Positions 26,887 through 35,761 of a DNA stretch of 64,000 nucleotides are shown piece by piece. A model generated the notes under the pieces. It was not told the DNA's origin. It did not search any database and saw nothing but the letters and a program-made list of their open reading frames with translations. The position numbers and the translations under genes are program-made. The stretch lies in contig JAHCAU010000019.1 of NCBI GenBank assembly GCA_019634715.1, positions 36,041-100,040 of the forward strand, in the 5' to 3' direction. The first letter of the stretch is position 1. Every line of letters begins with the position of its first letter. The stretch comes from Lysobacter sp. Its GTDB lineage: Bacteria; Pseudomonadota; Gammaproteobacteria; Xanthomonadales; Xanthomonadaceae.

Positions 26887-26951
26887 GCCGCCATGCTATC
26901 CGAAGGGGCGCGCGATCTCTGCGACCCAGGTGGCGGATGCGGCGCCCCGCG

Positions 26952-27695
26952 TCACGGGTGCGGCGAACGCTCCCGCGCCGCCAGATCGATCCATTCGCGC
27001 TGTTCGCGCTGGTAGTAGCCCGGCGCCACCCGCGACCGGCGCAGCGTTTCGTCGAACATCGCGTTGGCTTCGTCGATGCGGCCCTCGCGCTTGAGCAGCA
27101 GGCCGTGGCGCACGCGCGCCTCTTCGCCCGGGAAGCCCTGCACCAGCGCTTCGTACTCGTGCAGTGCGCCGGGGATGTCGCCCAACGCCTCCAGGCAGCG
27201 CGCGTAGAGCAGGTGCCCCTCGCTGGACCGGAAGCCGGGGTTGGCCGCGATCAGCGCATCCAGCGTCTGTCGCGCCTCGCCGGGGAGGTTCAGGGCGAAC
27301 TGCGACTTTGCCAGTCCCAGCATGAGGTTCGGGTCGGTCGCATACAGCCCGCGCAAGCCCGAGCGATACAGTTCGGCCGCCTGCTGGTAATCGCCGCTGG
27401 CATGGCTCTGGTCGGCCAGCCGCTGGCGGTTCTCCAGGGTGTCGGCGACCTCCAGCCGCTGCGACGCCGCGCGCTTGTGGCGTTCGGGGTCGATGCGGTC
27501 GTGGGCACCCTGCACCGCCCGGCGCGCGGTGCGGTTGTGCCGCAGCCCCGGCAGGATCTCCGCGAAGACATAGATCGCGATCGCGACGTAGGAACCGATC
27601 AGCAGCAGGAAGATCCAGTACATCGGCCGCCCGGTGCGGACCACGTGCACGGCGCAGGCGATCTGGAGGACGATCGACAGCAGGAAGAAGGGCAT
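26952..27695 (-). CDS. Membrane-anchored tetratricopeptide-repeat protein
   Basis: A 247-aa protein with two N-terminal hydrophobic segments (FFLLSIVLQIACAVHVV, residues 3-19, and WIFLLLIGSYVAIAIYVFAE, residues 27-46), followed by a cytoplasmic or periplasmic region of TPR helices (HASGDYQQAAELYRSGL, LMLGLAKSQFALNLPGEARQ, ARCLEALGDIPGALHEYEAL). This layout is common in Xanthomonadaceae proteins of unknown function. It lies 65 bp upstream of tilS on the same strand and may share its transcript. No function can be given. Confidence 0.75.
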   Translation of the reverse strand: MPFFLLSIVLQIACAVHVVRTGRPMYWIFLLLIGSYVAIAIYVFAEILPGLRHNRTARRAVQGAHDRIDPERHKRAASQRLEVADTLENRQRLADQSHASGDYQQAAELYRSGLRGLYATDPNLMLGLAKSQFALNLPGEARQTLDALIAANPGFRSSEGHLLYARCLEALGDIPGALHEYEALVQGFPGEEARVRHGLLLKREGRIDEANAMFDETLRRSRVAPGYYQREQREWIDLAARERSPHP

Positions 27696-27814
27696 CGCGG
27701 ACGGTCCGGTGGAGGTGGGTCGCGGCGAGTGTAGGCGCGCCGCGGAGGCGCGCCAAGCTTGCGTCCGCGCGCCCGGCTGCTAAGGTGCCGGCACGCCACT
27801 GGACAGGCCTGCCC

Positions 27815-28483
27815 ATGCACGACCCTCCGACCGTCGTCCTGCCGCCGATGCCCGCGATGTCCGACGAGGCGCGCGTCGCAGCCGCCCGCGTGTTCGCCGA
27901 CGAACTGGCCCGCCGCCGCACCGTCCGCGATTACGCCGGCACCCCGGTGCCGCGCGAGGTCATCGAGCACTGCCTGCGTGCGGCTGGCACCGCACCCAGC
28001 GGCGCCAACCAGCAGCCCTGGCGTTTCGTCGCCGTCGGCGATCCGGACCTCAAGCGCCGCATCCGCGAAGGCGCCGAGGCCGAGGAGCGCGAGTTCTATT
28101 CCCACCGCGCGCCGGACGAATGGCTGGATGCGCTGGCGCCGCTGGGCACCGACGCCGACAAGCCCTTCCTCGAGATCGCGCCCTGGCTGATCGGCGTGTT
28201 CTACGAACGCTTCGGCCATGACGCCGCCGGCAACAAGGTCAAGCGCTACTACCCGCACGAATCGGTCGGCATCGCCTGCGGCATGCTCATCGCCGCCCTG
28301 CATCGCGCCGGCCTCGCCACCCTGACCCATACCCCAAGCCCGATGGGCTTCCTCAACGACCTGCTCGGCCGGCCGAAGAACGAAATGGCCTATCTGCTGC
28401 TGGTCGTCGGCCATCCCGCGCCCGGCTGCCGCGTCCCCGCAATCCAGCGCCTGCCCCTGGACGCCTACGCGAGCTTCCTGTGA
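27815..28483 (+). CDS. Nitroreductase family protein
   Basis: A 222-aa FMN-dependent nitroreductase-fold protein. Visible: ELARRRTVRDYAGTPVPREV, the FMN-binding AAGTAPSGANQQPWRFVAVG (residues 63-82) and the C-terminal GLATLTHTPSPMGFLNDLLG, PKNEMAYLLLVVGHP. The TLTHTPSPMGFL segment resembles iodotyrosine deiodinase-like reductases. ATG at 27815 is preferred; an in-frame start 30 bp upstream is possible. Its stop overlaps the GTG of the next gene (GTGA). Confidence 0.88.
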   Translation: MHDPPTVVLPPMPAMSDEARVAAARVFADELARRRTVRDYAGTPVPREVIEHCLRAAGTAPSGANQQPWRFVAVGDPDLKRRIREGAEAEEREFYSHRAPDEWLDALAPLGTDADKPFLEIAPWLIGVFYERFGHDAAGNKVKRYYPHESVGIACGMLIAALHRAGLATLTHTPSPMGFLNDLLGRPKNEMAYLLLVVGHPAPGCRVPAIQRLPLDAYASFL

Positions 28484-29058
28484 CGCCCGACCCGTCCGAC
28501 CTGTCCTTCGAAACGCCCCGCGTCAAGGCGCGGCTGCTGTGCGAAGACGACCTCGACCTTTATCTCGCGCTCTATACCGATCCCGAAGTGATGCGGTACA
28601 TCGGGCCGGTGATGGGGAGGGAGGATGTGCTTGCCGTCTTCGAGAAGAGCCTCGGTCACAATCGTCGGCTGGGCGTGCGTGCGCTGTACTGGCGGGTATT
28701 CGATCGAAGCAACGATGATGCGTCGGTTGGATTGGCTTCCCTTGTGCGCGAGATCCGTGATGGGGGAGCGGCCGATGTCGGGCTGATGCTGTCGAGCGAC
28801 GTGCAGCGATCCAGCCTGGGGCAGCACTGTCTCGCGGCGATGATCGGGAATTGCCTCTCCGGATACTGGAATCTTGGCGTTTCCGAGATCACGGCCCGGC
28901 ATGTCGAATCGCATGCGGCGGCGCGGCGACTGGTCGAAAGCCTGGGGTTCGTGGGCGAAGGACTCGATGCGAAGGGCTTCGCCTCGTGGCGCATGCGCCA
29001 TGAGGCATGGGTGACAAGCCGTTCCGGAGAGATGTGGTCAAGATGGCAATCCCGATAG
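28480..29058 (+). CDS. GNAT family N-acetyltransferase
   Basis: A 192-aa acetyltransferase of the RimJ/RimL-like GNAT group. N-terminus FETPRVKARLLCEDDLDLYL, then DPEVMRYIGPVMGREDVLAV; later DVGLMLSSDVQRSSLGQHCL and the acetyl-CoA region ARHVESHAAARRLVESLGFV (N-x-A-S-x-R-x-x-E-K-L-G-F-type motif with H for N). The GTG start overlaps the nitroreductase stop. The first third has the high-GC codon use of its neighbours, but from about 28600 the third positions become less GC-rich, so a recombination point may lie inside this gene. Substrate unknown. Confidence 0.82.
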   Translation: MTPDPSDLSFETPRVKARLLCEDDLDLYLALYTDPEVMRYIGPVMGREDVLAVFEKSLGHNRRLGVRALYWRVFDRSNDDASVGLASLVREIRDGGAADVGLMLSSDVQRSSLGQHCLAAMIGNCLSGYWNLGVSEITARHVESHAAARRLVESLGFVGEGLDAKGFASWRMRHEAWVTSRSGEMWSRWQSR

Positions 29059-29089
29059 ACTGCCCGAAGCCCGTCGGACACCGTTGAGC

Positions 29090-29887
29090 ATGACATCGAA
29101 GAAAGGCAGTTTCGTCGCCGTTGGCTTGGGCATGATGCTGGGTGCTCATGTCAGCCCGCGGGCACGCAGCGAGATCGAGCACGCCGATGCGGTATTCGCG
29201 TTGGTCTCCGATGCCATCGTCGAGCGCTGGGTGCAGGGCATGCGGCCCGGCGTCCGCAGCCTCCAGCCCTTCTATGCGGAAGGCAAGCGGCGCACGCAGA
29301 GTTATCGCGAAATGATCGAAGCCATGCTCTCGGAAGTGCGGCTCGGGCATCGCGTCTGTGGCGTGTTCTATGGACATCCGGGCGTGTTCGCGCAGGTGCC
29401 CCACCATGCCATCGCACAGGCGCGCAGCGAAGGTTTCGAGGCCGAGATGCATGCCGGCATTTCGGCCGAGGATTGCCTCTATGCCGACCTCGGCATCGAC
29501 CCGGGTACCTTCGGTTGCCAGCACTACGAGGCCAGCCAGTTGATGTTCTATCAGCGCAGGATCGATCCGAGCGCCTACCTCGTCCTGTGGCAGATCGGTG
29601 TCGCAGGGGACAGAAGCATCTCGCGTTTCGGCACCGGCCCCGCCCATCGCCGCCTGCTGGTCGAGTTGCTGGTCGGGGAGGGTTATCCGCTCGATCACGA
29701 AGTGATCGTCTACGAAGCGGCGACCCTGCCCATCGTTGAACCCCGGATGGAACGGATGCCGCTGTCGACGCTGGTCGAGGCCGACCTGCGCCTGCAGAGC
29801 ACCCTTGTGATACCGCCGGCACGACCCATGACCCGCAACGAGACCATGCTGGCGAAGCTCGCCCGGTTGGAGGCGGGCCAGGATTGA
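29090..29887 (+). CDS. Split-borosin-type peptide alpha-N-methyltransferase (SonM-like)
   Basis: A 265-aa SAM-dependent enzyme of the tetrapyrrole (precorrin) methylase fold. It is much closer to borosin peptide-backbone N-methyltransferases than to cobalamin enzymes. Opening KGSFVAVGLGMMLGAHVSPR and IEHADAVFALVSDAIVERW; then LQPFYAEGKRRTQSYREM, CGVFYGHPGVFAQVPHHAI, MHAGISAEDCLYADLGIDPG, YEASQLMFYQRRIDP and LDHEVIVYEAATLPIVEPR. By motif position, Tyr62, Arg68, Tyr72 and Tyr94 correspond to the catalytic Tyr/Arg set known in OphMA and SonM. Unlike fungal borosin enzymes it ends without a fused core peptide, so a separate precursor is expected; one lies 277 bp downstream. ATG at 29090 is chosen over a TTG 6 bp earlier; no clear Shine-Dalgarno. 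Substrate is inferred. Confidence 0.85.
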   Translation: MTSKKGSFVAVGLGMMLGAHVSPRARSEIEHADAVFALVSDAIVERWVQGMRPGVRSLQPFYAEGKRRTQSYREMIEAMLSEVRLGHRVCGVFYGHPGVFAQVPHHAIAQARSEGFEAEMHAGISAEDCLYADLGIDPGTFGCQHYEASQLMFYQRRIDPSAYLVLWQIGVAGDRSISRFGTGPAHRRLLVELLVGEGYPLDHEVIVYEAATLPIVEPRMERMPLSTLVEADLRLQSTLVIPPARPMTRNETMLAKLARLEAGQD

Positions 29888-30164
29888 AGCGCGCGAATCC
29901 CGGAGGGCTGGCGCCGCAGTCGGCAGAGCCGGGCGATTCGAGTTGGCGCGCGATCAACCCCGGGTCTTCATCGTATGTCATTGACACGGTTGATCTTTCC
30001 GGGCGCATGACTTAGCCTCGGACGGTCGCCATGGGGGATGATGCGATTCGCGAGGGCGCAATGCCAGGCAGCACTTCTCGATGATCGACGCGCTCGCATC
30101 AGGCAGCTTGGCCGACAAATGGTCGAAATTCCGTCTCAACAATATTGGAAAATAGGGGGCTATC
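29888..30164 (+). other. Spacer between methyltransferase and precursor
   Basis: This 277-bp spacer holds no convincing gene. It contains an imperfect palindrome soon after the methyltransferase stop (GCGAATCCCGG ... CCGGGCGATTCG), a perfect -35-like TTGACA at 29981-29986 without a good -10 at 17 bp, and an A/T-rich stretch (CAATATTGGAAAATAG, 30139-30154) just before the precursor's ribosome binding site. The precursor may therefore have its own promoter. Confidence 0.4.
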
Positions 30165-30449
30165 GTGTCGAATCTGATCCAGTTTCTCGAGTCGATGGGA
30201 AACAATGCAATGATGGCGCGCATGAACATGGCTGAGTACGAGGCTGTCATCGCGACGCTGGATGTGGCTGATGAGCAGCGATCGGCACTTGGAATGCGGG
30301 ATCCGGCAGCAATCGGATCGGCATTGGATGTTCGCCCTTCGATGCTCTGTTTCGTCTTCGCGCCGGATCAGGACGAAAAAGCCCCTTCTCCTGAAGAAGA
30401 GGGTGGGGACGTTCCGAATCCGGAAGAAGAGTCTCCTGTCAGGGAATAA
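30165..30449 (+). CDS. Putative split-borosin precursor peptide (SonA-like)
   Basis: A 94-aa protein built like a borosin precursor. Residues 2-55 form a predicted small helical domain (SNLIQFLESMGNNAM, EYEAVIATLDVADEQRSAL), comparable to the borosin-binding domain of SonA. Next comes a short hydrophobic core (SMLCFVFAP, residues 59-67) at the place where SonA carries its N-methylated stretch. The tail (residues 68-94) is acidic with a repeated P-x-PEEE pattern (PSPEEE, PNPEEE), longer than in SonA as I remember it. The GTG start has AGGGGG 5 bp upstream (30154-30159). The methyltransferase lies upstream and a diguanylate cyclase 27 bp downstream. Which residues are methylated, and whether the tail is removed, cannot be told from sequence. 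Confidence 0.72.
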   Translation: MSNLIQFLESMGNNAMMARMNMAEYEAVIATLDVADEQRSALGMRDPAAIGSALDVRPSMLCFVFAPDQDEKAPSPEEEGGDVPNPEEESPVRE

Positions 30450-30476
30450 ACAACCGTAATCGAGCTGGGGTGGAAA

Positions 30477-32258
30477 ATGGATTTCGTCCGAGGGTTGGCT
30501 GGTGTGTTTCTCTGTGTCGCGGTACTGCTTTGCGGTAGTGCACATGCTGGCAACTCGACCGCATTCGATGAATTGCTGTCGGTAGCCGATCAGTCCCGAA
30601 GCTCGGATCCCGAGAAATTCTCCGCGCTGCTGAAGGAAATGGATGCGCGGAGATCCACTGCCAGCAAGCATCAGCTGCAAAAGCTGGGCTATCTTCATGC
30701 CTATGAGGCGGTGGTCTATCGTCAGGATGTCGAAGAGGGCATCCGTCAGGCGAAGAAACTGGCTGACGAAGGCTTCGACCCTGCAATCAGGTTCAGGGCG
30801 GGTGCACTGATCGCGAATGCGACAGCGATCAACAGGGATTTCACGACAGGTTTGCGTTATCTCGAAAAAGCGCTTTCGATGCGCGGTGATGTCAAGGACA
30901 AGGACATCAGGCATGACGGCATCGGCTCCGCCGCCATGATCTACAACGAAATGGGACAATATGCGCTCGGCTTGCGCTATGCCGAGGAAATCCTCAGGGA
31001 TTCCCCTTCCAGTCGTGCGTGGTGCGGCGCCAGTCACGCGCGCTTTGCATCTCAGCTTGCGCTCGGGAAGTCGATTTCGGGCGACGATGAAGTCAGGAAG
31101 ATCATTGCGCGCTGTACAGCAGGAAAAGAATTGATCGGCGCCAACCTGGTGCGCGCGAACCTTGCCAGGAAATGGGCGAAGTCCGATCGTGTCTTCGAGG
31201 CTGTCACCTTGCTTGAGAGTTCTCTGGCAGAGGTGGAGGCAACCCGTTATCCATGGTTGATCGCCGAATTCCGTTCCATTCTTGCTGATCTCAAGCTCTC
31301 TTCCGGCGATGCGAAAGCTGCTGAGGATCATGCGAATCAAACCGTTGCGCTTGGCAAGCAGGTCGCATCCTCGGCAGCCGTGGTGAGCGCTTATCACACG
31401 CTCTACAAGATCGCCTCCGCTCGCGAGAAATCGACTTCTGCCCTCGAGCTCTACAAGCGCTACGCCGAGTCGCAGATGGCGCACCAGAGCGACGTCAAGG
31501 CCCGCGAACTCGCCTACGAGATCGTGCGTCACGAGACGCAGCAGAAGACCAAGGAAATCGAGCTGCTGCAGGCGCAGCAGCGGCTGGAGCGGGAGAACAC
31601 CCAGAAGGCGCAGTTGACGACGCTGTTCCTGGCGATCCTGCTCGCGGGTGCGGTGTTCTGGGCCTTCCAGGTCAAGCGCCACCAGCATCAGCTCAAGAAG
31701 CTGGCGCAGACCGATTCGCTGACCGGGCTGGGCAACCGGCATTTCTTCACGCAGAAGTCCGAGCGGGCGCTGGTCGAGGCCGCGCGGGCCGGAGAGCCGG
31801 CCTCGCTGGTCATGTTCGACCTCGACCACTTCAAGGCGATCAACGACACCTACGGCCACGGCGCCGGCGATTGGGTGCTCAAGCAGGTCGGCAAGACCTG
31901 CGCCTCGCATTGCCGCAAGATCGATTACCTCGGGCGCATCGGCGGCGAGGAATTCGCCGTGCTGCTGAGCGGCATCGACCTGCCGGGGGCGGAGCGCCTT
32001 GCCGAGAGCTGCCGTGCGCAACTGGCGCAGATCGACACCCGCGAGTGCGGCTATTCCTTCGTGGTCACCGGAAGCTTCGGCGTGAGTTCGACCGCGCAGT
32101 CGGGTTACGACCTGTCGCGCCTGCTCTCGCATGCCGACCAGATGCTCTACCGGGCGAAGAACGAAGGCCGCAACCGCGTCTGCGCCTACACGGCCGAAGC
32201 CGCGGCGGATCACCGCTCGATGCGGCGCGCGCCCAGTCTGTCGGTGGTGAACCGCTGA
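30477..32258 (+). CDS. Diguanylate cyclase with periplasmic TPR-like sensor
   Basis: A 593-aa membrane-bound GGDEF protein that would make cyclic di-GMP. Signal peptide (MDFVRGLAGVFLCVAVLLCG, cleavage near SAHA, residue 25); a helical TPR-like periplasmic domain (about 40-340); a coiled helix (ETQQKTKEIELLQAQQRLER); a membrane helix (LTTLFLAILLAGAVFWAFQV, about 380-399); and a GGDEF domain with LTGLGNRHFF, FDLDHFKAINDTYGHGAGDW and the active site GGEEF (489-493), so catalysis is likely retained. It starts 27 bp after the precursor gene and is probably co-transcribed with it. Codon use shifts near residue 320: the sensor half is lower in GC, the membrane and GGDEF half matches the chromosome, suggesting a hybrid gene. 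Any link with the borosin-like product is inference. Confidence 0.88.
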   Translation: MDFVRGLAGVFLCVAVLLCGSAHAGNSTAFDELLSVADQSRSSDPEKFSALLKEMDARRSTASKHQLQKLGYLHAYEAVVYRQDVEEGIRQAKKLADEGFDPAIRFRAGALIANATAINRDFTTGLRYLEKALSMRGDVKDKDIRHDGIGSAAMIYNEMGQYALGLRYAEEILRDSPSSRAWCGASHARFASQLALGKSISGDDEVRKIIARCTAGKELIGANLVRANLARKWAKSDRVFEAVTLLESSLAEVEATRYPWLIAEFRSILADLKLSSGDAKAAEDHANQTVALGKQVASSAAVVSAYHTLYKIASAREKSTSALELYKRYAESQMAHQSDVKARELAYEIVRHETQQKTKEIELLQAQQRLERENTQKAQLTTLFLAILLAGAVFWAFQVKRHQHQLKKLAQTDSLTGLGNRHFFTQKSERALVEAARAGEPASLVMFDLDHFKAINDTYGHGAGDWVLKQVGKTCASHCRKIDYLGRIGGEEFAVLLSGIDLPGAERLAESCRAQLAQIDTRECGYSFVVTGSFGVSSTAQSGYDLSRLLSHADQMLYRAKNEGRNRVCAYTAEAAADHRSMRRAPSLSVVNR

Positions 32259-32314
32259 CTTCGCCGCCGCCGCGGGATGGTTCTCTGTCGCCGGCTGACC
32301 CGCCGGTCGAATCG

Positions 32315-32923
32315 TTGCTGGCCGACCTGCCCGTTGCCCAGCGGTCCGCGCTGCAGGCGGCCTACGCCGAGCCGCCCCGGGCCTATCACCATTTCGGGCA
32401 TGTGCTCGAAGTGCTGGGCCACTACCGCGAGGTCGCCGAGGGGCCGGGCTGGCACCGCCCCGACGAGGTGCGGTTTGCCGTGCTCTACCACGACGCCATC
32501 TACGTGCCCGGCCGCAGCGACAACGAGGCGGCCTCGGCCCGGCTGGCGGTCGAGCACCTCGGGCGATGGCCGCCGGAGGGCGGCGTGGATGCGGCGCGCG
32601 TGTCCGAACTGATCCTGCTGACCGCGCGCCACGGCGCCATCGACCCGGATTCGCTCGGACAAGGCCCGGACGCCGAGGACACGAGGCGCTTCCTCGATTG
32701 CGACATGGTGATCCTGGCCGCCGAACCGGCGCGTTTCGCTGCCTACGACCGGGAGATCGCCGAGGAATACCGTGCGGTGCCGCGCTGGCTGTACCGGATC
32801 AAGCGCCGCCAGTTCTTCAAGCGCCTGCTGGCGTCCGAGCGAATTTTCCTGAGCGATCATTTCCATGGGCGACTCGAAGCACGGGCCCGTGCCAATCTGA
32901 CGGCGGCGCTGGCCGCGGGCTGA
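32315..32923 (+). CDS. Predicted HD-superfamily metal-dependent phosphohydrolase
   Basis: A roughly 202-aa protein with metal-binding His/Asp motifs of the HD fold: YHHFGHVLEVLGHY (about residues 25-38), AVLYHDAIYVPGRSDNEAAS, LILLTARHGAI and RFLDCDMVILAAEP. It matches the family annotated as predicted metal-dependent HD superfamily phosphohydrolase; the substrate is unknown. No ATG lies at a sensible place in frame: the TTG at 32315 is the best-fitting start by family length, but an upstream start overlapping the diguanylate cyclase end is possible because the frame stays open. It follows that gene by about 56 bp. Confidence 0.75.
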   Translation: MLADLPVAQRSALQAAYAEPPRAYHHFGHVLEVLGHYREVAEGPGWHRPDEVRFAVLYHDAIYVPGRSDNEAASARLAVEHLGRWPPEGGVDAARVSELILLTARHGAIDPDSLGQGPDAEDTRRFLDCDMVILAAEPARFAAYDREIAEEYRAVPRWLYRIKRRQFFKRLLASERIFLSDHFHGRLEARARANLTAALAAG

Positions 32924-32939
32924 TGCGTCGATCCGCCGG

Positions 32940-32945
32940 TAGAAT
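32940..32945 (+). promoter_or_regulatory. Candidate -10 for leaderless trhO
   Basis: TAGAAT (5 of 6 to consensus) ends six bases before the trhO ATG at 32952, predicting a transcript that starts at the start codon. No Shine-Dalgarno is present. Confidence 0.45.
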
Positions 32946-32951
32946 GTCGCG

Positions 32952-33722
32952 ATGATCCGCAATATCGCCGCCTACCATTTCGTCCCCGTCGACCAGCCGC
33001 AGGCCCTGTGCGACCAGCTCCATGCGCGCGCCGGGGCGCTGGCCCTGCGCGGCACGATCCTGGTGGCGGGCGAGGGCATCAATCTGTTCCTCGCCGGCGC
33101 CCCCGACGCCATCGACACCTTCGTCGCCGGGCTGCGCGACGACCCGCGCTTCGCCGACATCATCGTCAAGGCGAGCCTGTCGCCCGAGCAGCCGTTCGGC
33201 CGACTCAAGGCCAAGGTCAAGCCGGAGATCATCAGTTTCCGCATGCCCGATGCGGCGCCGCTCGAGGGCCGTGCGCCGGTGGTGTCGCCCGAGGCCCTGT
33301 CGCGCTGGATCGCCCGGGGCGCCGACGACGACGGGCGCCGGCTGGTGCTGCTGGACACCCGCAATCGCGAGGAATTCGCCCACGGCACGTTCGCCGGTGC
33401 GGAAACCCTGCCCATCGACAACTTCACCGAACTGCCCGATGCCGTGCTGGCGCGCCGCGAAGCCTGGGCCGATGCGACGGTGGTGAGCTTCTGCACCGGC
33501 GGCATCCGCTGCGAAAAGGCCGCGCTGTGGATGCGCGCGCAGGGCATGGACAACGTGCTGCAGCTCGACGGTGGCATCCTCGGCTACTTCGAGGCCGTCG
33601 GTGGCCATGGTTACGACGGTGCCTGTTTCGTGTTCGACGGCCGCGTGGCGCTCGATCCCGCGCTGGCGCCGGTTGACGCGTCGCAATCCTCCCTCGTCCC
33701 GCGGGATGCCGCCCATGCTTGA
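32952..33722 (+). CDS. trhO: tRNA uridine(34) hydroxylase TrhO (rhodanese family)
   Basis: TrhO (YceA) adds the 5-hydroxyl group to wobble uridine 34 of tRNAs, oxygen-dependently. The 256-aa protein has the N-terminal acylphosphatase-like domain (RGTILVAGEGINLFLAG, residues 33-49) and a rhodanese domain with the conserved catalytic Cys in VVSFCTGGIRCEKAALWM, followed by LQLDGGILGYFEAVGG. It lacks the longer zinc-like C-terminal extension of E. coli TrhO and is a short-form member. It overlaps the next small gene by 8 bp. Confidence 0.9.
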   Translation: MIRNIAAYHFVPVDQPQALCDQLHARAGALALRGTILVAGEGINLFLAGAPDAIDTFVAGLRDDPRFADIIVKASLSPEQPFGRLKAKVKPEIISFRMPDAAPLEGRAPVVSPEALSRWIARGADDDGRRLVLLDTRNREEFAHGTFAGAETLPIDNFTELPDAVLARREAWADATVVSFCTGGIRCEKAALWMRAQGMDNVLQLDGGILGYFEAVGGHGYDGACFVFDGRVALDPALAPVDASQSSLVPRDAAHA

Positions 33723-33876
33723 GTTCGGTTGGGTCGGCCTGGTGCTGGCCATCGTCGCGGCTTATTTCGTCATCAAGGTCGTGAAGTTCGTGCTCAAGCT
33801 GTTCTGGATCGGCGCCCTGCTGGTCGGCGGGTACTGGTTCGTCGCGCCGATGCTGGATTTGCCGCGACCGTTCTGA
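33715..33876 (+). CDS. Small hydrophobic membrane protein
   Basis: A 53-aa protein, MLEFGWVGLVLAIVAAYFVI at the N-terminus, with two hydrophobic segments (about residues 4-21 and 28-46) separated by KVVKFVLK. The ATG overlaps the trhO stop region, so it is probably coupled to trhO. It matches no family I recognise. High-GC codon use and the overlap support it being real. Confidence 0.6.
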   Translation: MLEFGWVGLVLAIVAAYFVIKVVKFVLKLFWIGALLVGGYWFVAPMLDLPRPF

Positions 33877-34129
33877 CGGCTCCCGTCGGGAACGCGGATC
33901 CCGGCGCGGTCTGCGCATTCCTGCGCGGCTGAACGATGGCGCTGTGCCTGACGCTGTGGAACGATGCGCCTTGCACTTGGGCGTATTCCGCATAACTGAT
34001 TGAATTGATTGATTGTTTTTTCTTTCCGCAGGCGTCGTCCGCATTCCGGTCGGACATTCGCTGGCAGGGGGTGAACTCGCACGGTTCTTTCGGCAATGTA
34101 TGCGGCTGCCGTTTCTGCACGAGCCGATC

Positions 34130-35680
<1,551 letters not shown>

Positions 35681-35709
35681 CGCGGCCGGACAGGTCCATT
35701 GCACTCGCC

Positions 35710-35732
35710 GAGCCCGGTCGTGTCCCGGGCTC
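35710..35732. terminator. Candidate terminator between AbgT and M14 genes
   Basis: An 8-bp stem (GAGCCCGG / CCGGGCTC, 7-base loop) lies between convergent genes. No T-run is present. Confidence 0.4.
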
Positions 35733-35761
35733 GATCCGCTCCCGGAGGCCGCGCGGGGCGC

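Larger units (their letters stand above)
28600..31440. other. Lower-GC mosaic segment
   Basis: By eye, codon third positions and intergenic DNA between roughly 28600 and 31440 are clearly richer in A/T than on either side. The segment begins inside the GNAT gene and ends inside the diguanylate cyclase gene, before its membrane helix. It contains the whole borosin-like pair. The boundaries are estimates, since no GC calculation was run. Confidence 0.5.

Noticed and set aside
29090..29887. Reading the methylase as a cobalamin or siroheme biosynthesis enzyme
   Set aside because: It has the borosin-type YGHPGVFA and AGISAEDCL segments with the Tyr/Arg set, and no corrinoid genes are nearby.
29981..29986. 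Perfect TTGACA as a full promoter for the precursor
   Set aside because: No acceptable -10 at 16-18 bp (CGCATG, GCATGA); kept only as a note in the spacer entry.
30038..30235. 65-aa frame overlapping the precursor start
   Set aside because: No Shine-Dalgarno, no family features, and it overlaps the better-supported precursor out of frame.
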